From contig OZ037767.1 of NCBI GenBank assembly GCA_964035545.1, positions 562,680 through 626,679 of the forward strand: a DNA stretch of 64,000 nucleotides. Reading direction: 5' to 3'. This stretch comes from Bugula neritina. Its lineage: Eukaryota; Bryozoa; Gymnolaemata; Cheilostomatida; Bugulidae. Made by a program: the position numbers and the translations under genes. Below the pieces are notes generated by a model that was given only the letters and a program-made list of their open reading frames with translations, was not told where the DNA came from and made no database searches. Below are positions 1 through 20,800 of this stretch, in pieces. Position 1 is the first letter of the stretch. Each line of letters begins with the position of its first letter.

Positions 1-1124
1 TAATTGGATGTTGGGTGTGTGAAAAGTGAAGAATGGTTGTATGCCTTGCATGTCGCATCTTAATGTGTCACCGTGGTGATGTGTCACCGTCGTGATGTGT
101 CACCGTCGTGATGTGTCACCGTTGTGATGCTCTCTGTTTCCTACTGGCTGCTTTCTACCTGCAATCTGTTCTACACTTTGTCTTGTCTGTCTAACCCTTA
201 CCTGTATCACTATGTTTATCTAGACTTACCTGTATCACTATGTTTATCTAGACTTACCTGTATCACTATGTTTATCTAGACTTGCTCTCTTGCTGACTTT
301 AGCATGCTTTTATATCTCTGCCCAACTGCATCTAACTTACTGGTACCTGCAACTACCTAATATTACCTGCTACTACCTAACATTACCTGCAACTACCTAA
401 TATTACCTGCTACTACCTAACATTACCTGCTCCTACCTAATATTACCTGCAACTACCTAATATTACCTGCTCCTACCTATTATTACCTGCTACCTGCTTG
501 TTTCTATCATCAACTTCAACTATAGCAACTGTCACAGGATTTCTAGGGGAATTGTTTTATAATAAACGTGTCCTAGGTTTTCAATGCATTACATCTTAGC
601 GTCATGCCATTATATAATAGTATCTCTATTAACCACTCAACAATGACTTTCTTTCTTAAACTGACTGTTGACAATTCTAATCTCTAGAAGATTTTACTCA
701 GTTACACAGTGTGACTGATTCACTAGTACTCAGTTACACTGTATCACTGTGACTCACTAGTACTCAGTTACACTACATCACTGTGATTCACTAGTACTCA
801 GTTACACTACATCACTGTGACTATTCAAGAGTGCTACGACAGATTTCTAGCAGACTACAGTTTCCTACTCTTTGCTACTGATACAACTTGGTACCAACAA
901 GTCTTGGCCTTTCATTTAACATCTTATGCTTTATTTACCGCAAATATTTAAGTCTAACTGACTGTTCTACTGCTTATCATTGCACCTCATACTGCGCCTT
1001 AACTTAGCATTTGGTTTAGTAATTGATTGGTTTACACACACACTTAACCTTTTCACAAGTGTTTTCGAATGGCCCGATTTAGCCAATCACCATTTAGTTA
1101 ACATCCCCACTGAACTGTGTTTAG
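1..1124. other. MARK intron sequence with short tandem repeats
   Basis: No exon is visible. Short arrays are four copies of a 16-bp unit (65-128, gtgtcaccgtcgtgat), three copies of a 28-bp unit (197-280, starting cttacctgtatcac), about seven copies of a 20-bp unit (about 350-490, tacctgcaactacctaatat) and three to four copies of a unit of about 33 bp (about 710-825). Confidence 0.7.
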
Positions 1125-9880
<8,756 letters not shown>

Positions 9881-10269
9881 TGTATTGGACACTCATTAGG
9901 GGATAAGGTTGGAGTTGTGTTCTCTGTTCATGTTCGGCTGACTGTATAATAATTCTCCAATGGAGCACATGGGACACCTTGCTATGAAGCCACCTTGCTA
10001 TGACAGTGACGTTAGTTGTAAGAAAACTGGAACTGTTAGCTTTTCGGGCTAGAAGTTTAATATCTATATATATTATATATTTACATGAACTATTAGATTA
10101 TATATATATTCTTAATATTTTCCAATATTGTTTTACATTTGATACATCAACTTTTGGCCATGATGGCTAAGCATGCCTGTATTAGTAGTGTTTGCTTATA
10201 TCGCTTGTTCAATGAAAGTAGAGTCCTCAAATGAACCAAATGCAGTTATAAAGTGGCTCCGTGAATGTC

Positions 10270-10460
10270 AACACCACTTCTTAGTAGTACAACCACCTGT
10301 TGCTAGGTAACACTCAACACAGCTACCTGTTGCTAGGTAACACTCAACACAACCACCTGTTGCTAGGCAACACTCACTACAGTCACCTGTTGCTAGGTAA
10401 CACTGAACACAGCCACCTGTTGTGATGTCACAGTTCACGCAGTCGCATGTTGCTAGGTAA
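10270..10460. repeat. 28-30-bp repeat in the MARK 3'UTR
   Basis: About six diverged copies of cacctgttgctaggtaacac plus tcaacaca. Confidence 0.85.
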
Positions 10461-10944
10461 CAGCCAAACAAACCAGTGTTGCTTGTATTGAGTGAAATTG
10501 CTGTATTGTTGCAAAGTATATAATTTAATTGCATTAATGGCTTCTTTTTAAACTTTAGCAAATTTATATTGTTGATATTTTTGTGTTTGTAAGAGCTTAT
10601 TATCTCCAAGTTTAATGTATTATTAGTAGCACAGTGTTTTATACAGCAAACTGCTTCGGGCACCCGATTATATATTTCTCAGTCAATTATAGGGTTCATT
10701 TGTTTAACTAAGTATTTTAAAAAAAGTATTTGCCCACAGCACCAACTTGCAGTAGCATGTATGGTGAGCAACTTTAGTTACTCGTAGTTTTCACTATTTA
10801 TATAATTGTACTATGCTGTGTAACAGGCAGTCTTAACTTTTATTAACTATTTTTTATTCTGGAATGCTAAGGGCATGCTGTAAAGATGAATTGATATTAA
10901 CCATATGACCCATCACATTTAAAATGCACCTTAAACTACTAGTT

Positions 10945-10950
10945 AATAAA
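10945..10950 (+). terminator. Poly(A) signal AATAAA for the MARK gene
   Basis: A canonical AATAAA lies 1,065 nt after the stop codon. About 20 nt downstream is the GT-rich sequence gtggtgttgttttatc, the usual arrangement of hexamer and downstream element. Confidence 0.6.
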
Positions 10951-10970
10951 ACAATTAAATTTTTCAACCT

Positions 10971-13900
10971 GTGGTGTTGTTTTATCTAGTAATTTCATGA
11001 TATTTACTGTATTAAGAGTTTAGAGGTGAGCTTATTTGTAAATTAATATCTTGAGCGACAATTTACAGCTGAAAATGTGACTTATCAGGCCCTTGATTTG
11101 GGAATTGCTTCTCCCTGAGCTGTAGATCTGCATCACCTACATTTCCTAGAGAATAGAGAACTATACATCACTTCTAAAAGTATTTATAACTAGAGCTTAT
11201 TCATTTGATATTGTTCTAATTGACAATGCTGGGCTAAATGACACCTTCAATTGGACATCCTTGCAGAACCTAATTTCCTAGGAGCACAAAGAGGTTAAAG
11301 TTTAGTCAGTTTTGAGCCATGATGGAGTGTAAAAAACCTCCAGTTTGTAACAGCTAAAGCTTAGTAAAATAACTTTAGTTTATTTTTTAACGATAAAGAA
11401 ATTTATATTAGTTTATAGTGTATTCTGTTCCAAGTTACTGTCATCGTTTATTTTCTAAACTGATTGGTAATAGTTTCATCATCCTAAAGCTGCGTCGTTC
11501 ACAAAACTAATGAATACGAACAAGTAAGGGTTGTTGGATGGGAATGTAATAATGAAAGCGAAACTACACTGGCGTGGTTCCAGATTTGCAGAAGGATGCG
11601 TTGGGCAATCTAAATTGAAGACCTTCAGGTCACTCTCAAACGCTTTGTAGTTAATGTTGTGCTCATTTTACTAAAAGATATTGTCAATGCATTATTTTAA
11701 TTTTAAACCTAATGCCAAAAGCAAATGATGGCATGGAATAGTTATGCTGATGCATCAATATCATTATGAACGATTTTGACAACTAAGCTGAAAGTGAAAG
11801 TGAATGATTATCATCATCATGCTTACAGTGACTGTTACTGTTAGTGTAAGTAGTAAGTGTTGCAGTTACATTTTTATCTTGAGTGCTAACTGAAACAGCT
11901 AATAACTGTACGAATAACGTTTTCAAAAATTCAAAAAGCAAATGCTTAAAGCCATAATGATAATGGGTTTGTTAAAATTTCACTTTGCGTTACACTTAGT
12001 CTTACAGTTAGTGTTACTATCAGTATCACTATCACTATGTCTCGAATCCTCAGTTGACATGTAGAATTAATAGTAGTGTAAGTATTGTTATTATTATTAT
12101 AATCATAATGTAATCATAAAATTTCATGACAAGACAGTCTTATAAGTTATAATAAAAAGAACAATGGTCATGATGATCAAACTAATAGTAATACTAATAT
12201 AAATATAAAATCATCGTAACTGTGCTTTTAGTATAATTCTAATATGCATTATAGCACGAAATAAAAATGTGACAACTTATTTAGATTTCAAAATTGCCTG
12301 ACATGCTGGAATATGATATGCATAATATTCTATTCTTTTCGGCATCATTAAATATGATTTTTTTTGTGGATTAGAAGTTTTCTGCTCCTGCATCTGGTGT
12401 TCATCAAGGATACATAACTCTCAACGCACCTGAACGTAATATGATACCATTCCCAGTCCATGGAGTTTATTAGTGTATATAATATAATAAAGTGATTTTA
12501 AAACTATACATTATTTTAAGCTGTAGGAGAACAATGGTTGTCAAAGGGCTGCCGATATTCATACAGGTTATGTATTCCTTTATATCTATTATTAGTATAC
12601 ACTTCTATAGAAGCTATGCTGCCGTACTATTGTTACAACTGCCTATGCAACAATACAACACACTCTAGACTAAATGGTTTGACATTGTAAAACATTTGAT
12701 AAATATTTTTACGGCAAATAAACCATGTGAGGCATTAATTACAGTTTCTTAAGCTCTAAACCTTGTTACAACTTTGTTGACCTAATTAGTAATGTTATCT
12801 AAGTTGTCAGGGTATGTGATATTTACTGAAGTGCTTGTATTAGTGGCTTTATGAGTGTCTACTGCTATATGTCTCTCCGGTAGGCCTTAGATAACACAAC
12901 CTGCTGCCAATATGCTGCATAAACCCACTGAGAGTGTCAGCAAGGCTGTCTAAAAGACATGTATCTCTTTCTTACAAGTTTAGTTCAACTATGTTGTTTG
13001 TGAAAGTAGGTTGGTTGCTCTCCCGTCTTCTGCCCTTTAAGCAAGACTGTGCACTGGTGTGAGACTCCACTATGCTTTGCATGTGATGCTACAGAGAGTA
13101 TTGAATGTGTAGGCCATACAGTCTGTCCTGGTTAGGGTGTCAGCCCTTGGTATAGACCATACTGTCTGTCCTGGTTAGGGTGTCTGCCCTTGATATAGAC
13201 CATACAGTCTGTCCTGGTTAGGGTGTCAGCCCTTGATATAGACCATACAGGCTGTCCTGGTTAGGGTGTCAGCCCTTGGTATAGACCATACTGTCTGTCC
13301 TGGTTAGGGTGTCTGCCCTTGGTATAGACCATAGAGTCTGTCTTGGTTAGGGTGTCAGCCCTTGATATAGACCACTCTAGTATGGCAAATAGCATCCAGC
13401 AGTGTGCAATGTGACTACACCAGTTTATATCAATTACAAAGTTACAGCAGCCATTTCACAAAGCTCTAACAACCTACCAACAATTTGAAGTGAACTAACC
13501 AATCTTAAACATATCAGCTTAGTGAAAATAATGCCATGTCTAAGATGTTCCCTGTGTTACATATATATAATATCACAGTAACTGTTTCAGTCCTTGCCAG
13601 TAACAGGGTTTTGCATAGCCAACTCAATTAGTGATTTCCGTCTAACTCTATTGCTTGTGTCCTTGCTATCCACCCATGTCTTCATCTTCCTATCCTTTGT
13701 CACATATATGCATCAACCATGTTAAACTCACCAACTTCTGTACAACTATCAGGGAGTTATCAACCCTTCTCACCTAATCATACCTTTACAACAATCTATA
13801 CCGTGCAAATATCATAGAAATAGACATTTTTATACATATATTATAAAGTTAATTGATTTCATTCTATTTCACTAATTTACATGTATTTTTGTTTTAATAA

Positions 13901-14995
13901 CTGCATGTTTTCTAAATAACATTTTCACTTGTTGTGTAAATGAACTTTAAATAATCCGATATAAGTTATAAACGAGCAAAAGAGATAATAGTTACAAGCA
14001 CACGATGTACTATAATAGTATAATTATTATAGTATATCGTGATATCCGATAATGTCATAGTCTCAATATACAGTATTATGTTCAGACTGCAACACTATCT
14101 GCAGTATAGGATTATTAAGTAAAGGAATGGAACGTCACTTTATCCCACATTTGCAACCAAGAGTTTATTCATGGAGCACTTGCATTAGTTTCCATAGACC
14201 CATTTTATATACAAGTTACTAAAGTTTGCTCCATTATTGGTGCCTGTTCCCAATAGTGAAAATGTGTATCTTTTTTAGTGTGAAAACTCGGTTATGACAT
14301 TTAAGTGTTTGTGAAATATCCTCAGCACATTTTCTATAATCTTGTAAGTTTTATAACATGATGGTGAATAACACAGTCACAGTTTGATGTATTTAGGGTG
14401 CGGCAGCAAGGTAGCGGCAGCAGTGTTATGAAACTGGAATATATTTATTTGCATTGAACTAATATCAATTTCAATAATTCATAAGACATGGGACGCTTAG
14501 CCTTTATTACCATATTGATATAAACTAGCAGACCATTCATTTAGTACCTGTAAAGATTACATTTTAACTAAATATCAATAATAGAAATTTACTGAAGGTT
14601 AACTGACTATTTGTGATTGGAATTTACATTCAATACAAGCTATTCATAAGACTATTTAAGTAATCAGGTTTTTGCTGCGCTCTATTTCTGCCATGTTACA
14701 GAATACAATTTGCTGCCATAATAGCTGGGTATAGAGCAGGGCACATGTAGTGTGTGTGTCTTACAATACCCTATCAAAGAGTTGAGTGAATACCACACAA
14801 TAGACATTGTTGACATGCACCATGTGCTGATTGTAAACCTGTTATTACTTAGTGTATTTGTGTAGTTAGACCATTGCTCAGTGAGAAGCGTGTGTAACTA
14901 TAGTGCTGCCTATAGTGCTGCCTATCACTGCTCCTACAAGGAAACTCAACTTATTTGCAGATAGACTCTGTGTTGTGGAATTATGCATTCTGCAG
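10971..14995. other. Intergenic region between MARK and the nesprin-like gene
   Basis: AT-rich sequence with no open frame of convincing coding character on either strand. The only structure seen is a five-to-six-copy minisatellite at about 13100-13375. Promoter elements of the downstream gene probably lie here, but I cannot identify them. Confidence 0.6.
13100..13375. repeat. Intergenic minisatellite, unit about 55 bp
   Basis: Five copies, each with ctgtcctggttagggtgtc, gcccttg and tatagaccata. The unit is not shared with any other array seen here. Confidence 0.92.
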
Positions 14996-15098
14996 ATTAA
15001 CGAAATGCTGCCGTCAGAGGTTGTACGTAGAAGAACAGAGTCAGCGGACGACTATCTTGGCGAGGCACAATTTGTTTCTAAAAGCAGAAACCTAAAGG
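14996..15098 (+). CDS. Provisional 5' exon A of the nesprin-like gene
   Basis: This is a candidate exon between acceptor ttatgcattctgcag and donor AAAGG|gtaggt. It reads INEMLPSEVVRRRTESADDY and then LGEAQFVSKSRNLK, with a possible start ATG at 15005. It ends in phase 1. Splicing to exon B (16211-16309) and then to 17811 or 19444 keeps one open frame. I recognise no family in the peptide. The case rests on splice sites, phase and coding-like composition only, so it could be a 5' exon of an alternative isoform or a false exon. Confidence 0.42.
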
Positions 15099-15111
15099 GT
15101 AGGTTGTATAT

Positions 15112-15205
15112 CTAGTAATACATGCTCTTAATCTAGTAATATATGCTCTTAATCTAGTAATACATGCTCTTAATCTAGTAATATATGCTCTTAATCTAGT
15201 AATAT
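15112..15205. repeat. 20-21-bp repeat after provisional exon A
   Basis: Four to five copies of gtaatacatgctcttaatct, starting about 13 bp after the donor of exon A. Confidence 0.88.
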
Positions 15206-15334
15206 AAACTCCAAAGTCTAAATATAACATTTAATGCACACAGTAATATAATATGCTGAATGTGGTATAGCAATGTTACCTGCCCTGTGAGGTGTGTGTG
15301 TTATCTGCACTGTAAACTGTCTAGTATTATGTAG

Positions 15335-15520
15335 TAATGTATGTTGTATGTACAGTAGTATATCTTGTATGTACAGTAGTATATGTTGTATGTACAGTAG
15401 TATATGTTGTATGTACAGTAGTATATGTTGTATGTACAGTAGTATATGTTGTATGTACAGTAGTATATCTTGTATGTACAGTAATATATCTTGTATGTAC
15501 AGTGATATATTATGTTGCCT
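15335..15520. repeat. 21-bp repeat
   Basis: About eight to nine copies of ttgtatgtacagtagtatat plus g. Confidence 0.92.
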
Positions 15521-16210
15521 GTGTAGTATAGCATAGGAGATGTAGCTTGTGTGTTTTTGACTCAGTTGTGTGAATATTTAAGATATTGTTACTATAGTAG
15601 ATATGTAGTTTAGACTATGTTGTAGAGTATAACTATGAATATGATATCCCATGAATTCTAGACTGCAGTTGCGTGTGCCTGCTTAATCTATAATAGTAGT
15701 GTATCAGTTTAGTTCAACCAACTCTACACTTGATAACATTGTGATTAGCTAGTTTTGTTTATTCTACTCATGCAGCAGCCATGTTGTTTTCACAACACCA
15801 TGGAGACATGTTTGCTTGTCTATCCCTCATTGTTGACTTCATTTATATTTTGACATTTACTTAGAGTAATTAGATAACCTGATTTAGAAAGAATAGGATG
15901 CAGGAAAGAAAACTCTAATAGCCATTTGCTGTTACTAGATCAATAATCATGACTAGTTTTCCTGAATGACAATGAATTGTTACAATAAATATGTTTATTA
16001 ATTGATTGCCGATATTAGCTGCAATACAGTGCTACTAGTATCAGTATATTAGCTGCAATACAGTGCTACTAGTATCAGTACTAGTGGGAGTAAGGTAGTA
16101 GCATCAGTGCTAGTGGGAGTAAGGTAGTGTCATCAGTAGTCAGTACTAGTGAGAGTAAAGTAGTGTCATGTGGGGCCATGCACAGCCACCACTCAGCGGT
16201 CACCACACAG

Positions 16211-16309
16211 CGTTAGTTGAGGTTTATAAAGTTCTCACGGCAGCAGAAGATTCTCTGGCAGCAAAATTCTACCAACAGAAGCTTCCCTTTCCATATTACA
16301 CGTTGACTA
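16211..16309 (+). CDS. Provisional 5' exon B of the nesprin-like gene
   Basis: This candidate exon lies between acceptor caccacacag and donor GACTA|gtaaga. In the frame set by exon A it reads LVEVYKVLTAAEDSLAAKFY and then QQKLPFPYYTLT, ending in phase 1. It joins in phase either to 17811 (making the exon 1 ATG internal) or directly to exon 2 at 19444. The donor and last bases of this exon are the seed of the 32-bp array that follows. No domain is recognised. Confidence 0.42.
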
Positions 16310-16770
16310 GTAAGATACTGTATCTGTGTAGTATTACACTAGTAAGACACTGTATCTGTGTAGTATTACACTAGTAAGATACTGTATCTGTGTAGTATTA
16401 CACTAGTAAGATACTGTATCTGTGTAGTATTATACTAGTAAGATACTGTATCTGTGTAGTATTATACTAGTAAGATACTGTATCTGTGTAGTATTACACT
16501 AGTAAGATACTGTATCTGTGTAGTATTACACTAGTAAGATACTGTATCTGTGTAGTATTATACTAGTAAGATACTGTATCTGTGTAGTATTACACTAGTA
16601 AGATACTGTATCTGTGTAGTATTACACTAGTAAGATACTGTATCTGTGTAGTATTACACTAGTAAGATACTGTATCTGTGTAGTATTACACTAGTAAGAT
16701 ACTGTATCTGTGTAGTATTATACTTGTAAGATACTGTATCTGTGTAGTATTACACTAGTAAGACACTGTA
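16304..16770. repeat. 32-bp minisatellite containing the donor of provisional exon B
   Basis: About 14.6 copies of a unit starting actagtaagatactgtatct. The first copy straddles the proposed exon B end GACTA|gtaaga, so every unit carries ACTA|gtaaga. Confidence 0.9.
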
Positions 16771-17264
16771 TCTGTATCTCTTATCTCTTATCTCTGTATC
16801 TCTTATATTAGTAAAATATGTCTAGGTAGATGGTGAAGGGTATTTCAGTTAAGTCCCCTAGTAGTGCATCATATGGAGATGCTGTCATAACTAGTAACTA
16901 AAACTCTTGTAGATTAAGGGTAGTAGGAGCTTTTAACTGCGTTCAGCAAGTTGAGTTGATTATCTCCTCCGTGTTCAAAGGGTCTTTTGCTGCTATGTTG
17001 TTAGTGAAAATTTGAATTTAGCTTTAACGTTTATTGTTTATCAAATTCCTGGTAAATTTTGAATTTCACAGCCTCCTTTATTCCTTTTATTTTTCTGTTT
17101 ATTAATTGAAGATAATTGGCAAGTAAATTGCCTTGGAAATGGGTTTCATTGTCTTTTCTCTTTTGTGTGAGTTGTTGAGTTTGATGTTCCATTAAGAGTG
17201 TTTTGTGTTGATATGTGAGCTATATAATGTGATATGTTGAGTGCTTTGTGTGGAGAGGTGGTAG

Positions 17265-17505
17265 TACTCTAGTCTGAGAGAGGTGTTAGTACTCTAGTCT
17301 GAGAGAGGTGTTAGTACTCTAGTCTGAGAGAGGTGTTAGTACTCTAGTCTGAGAGAGGTGTTAGTACTCTAGTCTGAGAGAGGTGTTAGTACTCTAGTCT
17401 GAGAGAGGTGTTAGTACTCTAGTCTGAGAGAGGTGTTAGTACTCTAGTCTGAGAGAGGTGTTAGTACTCTAGTCTGAGAGAGGTGTTAGTACTCTAGTCT
17501 GAGAG
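17265..17505. repeat. 25-bp minisatellite
   Basis: About 10 nearly perfect copies of gagaggtgttagtactctag plus tctga. Confidence 0.93.
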
Positions 17506-17619
17506 AATGTAATGCATAGTCTGAGAATGTTACAAGGGTGATGACATTCTCAATTTAATATATACTGTTCTCAAGTCAGTGTAGTGGCATTCCTTTAGAA
17601 AGTTAACATACAATATAGA

Positions 17620-17805
17620 CATTGTAATATATTATAGTAACATTGTATATTGTATACTGTATAGTAACGTTGTATCTTGTATACAGTATAGTAACATTGT
17701 ATATTGCATATAGTATAGTAACATTGTATATTGTATACAGTATAGTAACATTGTATATTGTATACTGTATAGTAACATTGTATATTGTATATAGTATAGT
17801 ATAAA
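17620..17805. repeat. About 30-bp AT-rich repeat upstream of exon 1
   Basis: Six copies of gtatagtaacattgtatatt plus gtatac, ending a few bases before the acceptor-like cag at 17810. Confidence 0.88.
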
Positions 17806-17812
17806 GTCAGCA

Positions 17813-17897
17813 ATGGAGGGCAGGCGTATGTCAGCCATGTCGTCGGCAGCATTTGTAAACTCTATGAGTAGGAGGGTCAGCATTCTTGCCATGAGAG
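17813..17897 (+). CDS. SYNE: Nesprin exon 1: proposed start codon
   Basis: ATG at 17813 opens MEGRRMSAMSSAAFVNSMSR and then RVSILAMR, ending in phase 1 at donor AGAG|gtaccg. The leftover G plus the AT of exon 2 gives the Asp of DEQERVQ, the start of CH1. An acceptor (aaagtcag) sits just before CAATGG, so this could also be an internal exon starting at 17811 and preceded by exons A and B. Both readings keep the same frame. Confidence 0.65.
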
Positions 17898-20800
17898 GTA
17901 CCGCCCGATGTTAGCCGTTGTTCTACCAAACCTCTGCTATATTAGCGCATATCACTAAAACTTAGGCTATTCTTTGTGATTTATTAATTTTCCAAACTTT
18001 CCATCTCCTTGTTGTAATACTAGAGACAATCCACTGCTATACAGGGTTGTCTTCTTTTGATCACTTTGATTCAGCTTAGGATTTATCTTCTTCTGTTGAT
18101 TGTGTATTAACTTAGCATCCTATCTAACGTATTGAAGTCCGGACACTCTTGGCAAAGTAATGTGTGACTGAATTGGACAACTTTCACTTTCTGTAGAAAT
18201 TAAAGCGCAGTTGTATTTATATGTGGCTTAGGTTCCTAAACACTTGCTGTGCTGTACAGTATCCTTCCAACTTAGCTCATACTTTTCTCCCAGTTTATTT
18301 CTACAGTCTATGTCTGTTGTGTAGTATGCTCAGGTCTTGTGCTATTTATTCAGTTTTGGAGTTATCTTTCTTGCAAGTTTTCCCTTATGTATCTAGTATT
18401 TTATCATGCTAGAGTTATCTTCTCGTAAAGGTACCCATTAAATCCTGCTGTAGCAGCTCTTCACATCAACACGTTGCAATAATCACCTCCACTCACGTCC
18501 TGGCGTAGAACATGTCTAGACTTAATGCTCTTGCTGTTACTTCTCTGTAGTAGTTTGTGTGTGCTGCGTGTGCTACATACTAGACATGCATCTTGTACGT
18601 ACACGCTAATGTAGCTATGATTCCAGTCGTAGTCTCAGTTATGAAGATTATACGTAAGATACAGAACACTCATTTCCAACAGTACATATGAGCATGTACT
18701 TTGTATTCTCAACAGTTGTTCAACTGCATTGTCTTGATTTAACTGCACAGACTCTCACTTGTATATTACAGACTTTCACTTGTATATTACAGACTCTCAC
18801 TTGTATATTACAGACTCTCACTTGTATATTACAGACTTTCACTTGTATATTACAGACTCTCACTTGTATATTACAGACTCTCACTTGTATATTACAGACT
18901 CTCACTTGTATATTACAGACTTTCACTTGTATATTACAGACTCTCACTTGTATATTACAGACTCTCACTTGTATATTACAGACTTTCACTTGTATATTAC
19001 AGACTTTCACTTGTATATTACAGACTCTCACTTGTATATTACAAACTCTCACTTGTATATTACAGACTTTCACTTGTATATTACAGACTCTCACTTGTAT
19101 ATTACAGACTCTCACTTGTATATTACAGACTTTCACTTGTATATTACAGACTCTCACTTGTATATTACAGACTTTCACTTGTATATTACAGACTCTCACT
19201 TGTATATTACAGACTCTGACTTGTATATTACAGACTCTCACTTGTATATTACAGACTCTCACTTGTATATTACAGACTCTCACTTGTATATTACAGACTC
19301 TCACTTGTATATTACAGACTCTCACTTGTATATTACAGACTTTCACTTGTATATTACAGACTCTCACTTGTATATTACAGACTTTCACTTGTATATTACA
19401 GACTTTCACTTGTATATTACAGACTTTCACTTGTATATTACAGATGAACAAGAAAGAGTTCAAAAGAAAACATTTACTAACTGGATTAATTCTTACTTAA
19501 GAAAGGTAAATATATTGTTGTGTATAGACTATAACCTCTGAAGTTTATATATACACTGTGCAAGTACATACTGTGTAAGTACATACTGTGTAAGTACATA
19601 CTGTGTAAGTACATACAGTGTAAGTACATACTGTGTAAGTACATACTGTGTAAGTTCGCATGTGGTATTTCAGCGCCGACCCCCTGAAAAGATCGCTGAC
19701 TTGTTTGTTGACATCAGAGATGGCGTGAAGTTAATGAAACTGCTGGAGGTGCTGACAGGGCAGCAGCTGGTGAGTATATTATCAGTATATTACTACAATA
19801 CTGTATTACTATAATATTATATTACTACAATACTGTATTACTATATTATTATATTATTTCTACTAAGCATATAATGCAGGCATATGAACTACGTATATAA
19901 TACAGGCATATGAACTACGTATATTATAATACAGGCATATGAACAAGGCGCCAACACCAAACGCATCCACCACATGGCCAACATCAGCACGGCTCTCAAA
20001 GTTCTCGACAACAAACAGATCAAACTGGTCAACATCAACCCTTCTGACATTGTTGACGGCAAACCAAGCATTGTCCTTGGCCTTTGCTGGAATATCATCC
20101 TCTACTTCCAGGTATAATGCTATACAGATATTTATTGCCATGATATAATTCATACAATCAACAGGGTACCTGGAGACCTGCTATATTTAGTTGTCGTCCC
20201 CTCGTGCTCTAAAAAATAATGTTATTTGGCAGATTGAGGAGCAGACAGCTATGTTAGCTAGTCTCTACGCATCAGGGGAGCCTCAGTCTAAGAAATCTCT
20301 CCTAGAGTTTCGTAAGAATGCTAAAAAAGCGCTTCTTGACTGGACTAAGACTGCTTTAACTAAGTAAGTTAGTGATTGGTTGAGATTGACTAAGTAAGTT
20401 AGTGATTGGTTGAGATTGACTAAGTAAGTTAGTGATTGGTTGAGATTGACTAAGTAAGTTAGTGATTGGTTGAGATTGACTAAGTAAGTTAGTGATTGGT
20501 TGAGATTGACTAAGTAAGTTAGTGATTGGTTGAGATTGACTAAGTAAGTTAGTGATTGGCTGAGAGTGACTAAGTAAGTTAGTGATTGGTTGAGATTGAC
20601 TAAGTAAGTTAGTGATTGGCTGAGAGTGACTAAGTAAGTTAGTGATTGGTTGAGATTGACTAAGTAAGTTAGTGATTGGTTGAGATTGACTAAGTAAGTT
20701 AGTGATTGGTTGAGATTGACTAAGTAAGTTAGTGATTGGTTGAGAATAATCAAGATGGATTATTAGCTGAAATAAAAGTTGTTGGCTCATGAGGATGTAG

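Larger units (their letters stand above)
9881..10970 (+). other. MARK: MARK 3' untranslated region (inferred extent)
   Basis: About 1.1 kb of AT-rich non-coding sequence follows the stop codon. The 3' limit is inferred from the AATAAA near 10945 and the GT-rich stretch just after it. Earlier polyadenylation cannot be excluded. A six-copy tandem repeat lies inside it (10270-10460). Confidence 0.55.

Noticed and set aside
18751-19443. CRISPR-like appearance of regular repeats
   Set aside because: Units are head-to-tail without unique spacers, and the DNA is animal nuclear sequence.
18688-19541. 260-270-residue ORFs on both strands
   Set aside because: They are translations of the 21-bp array. 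Only the final part of one frame is coding (exon 2); the rest is reported as possible alternative splicing, not as a gene.
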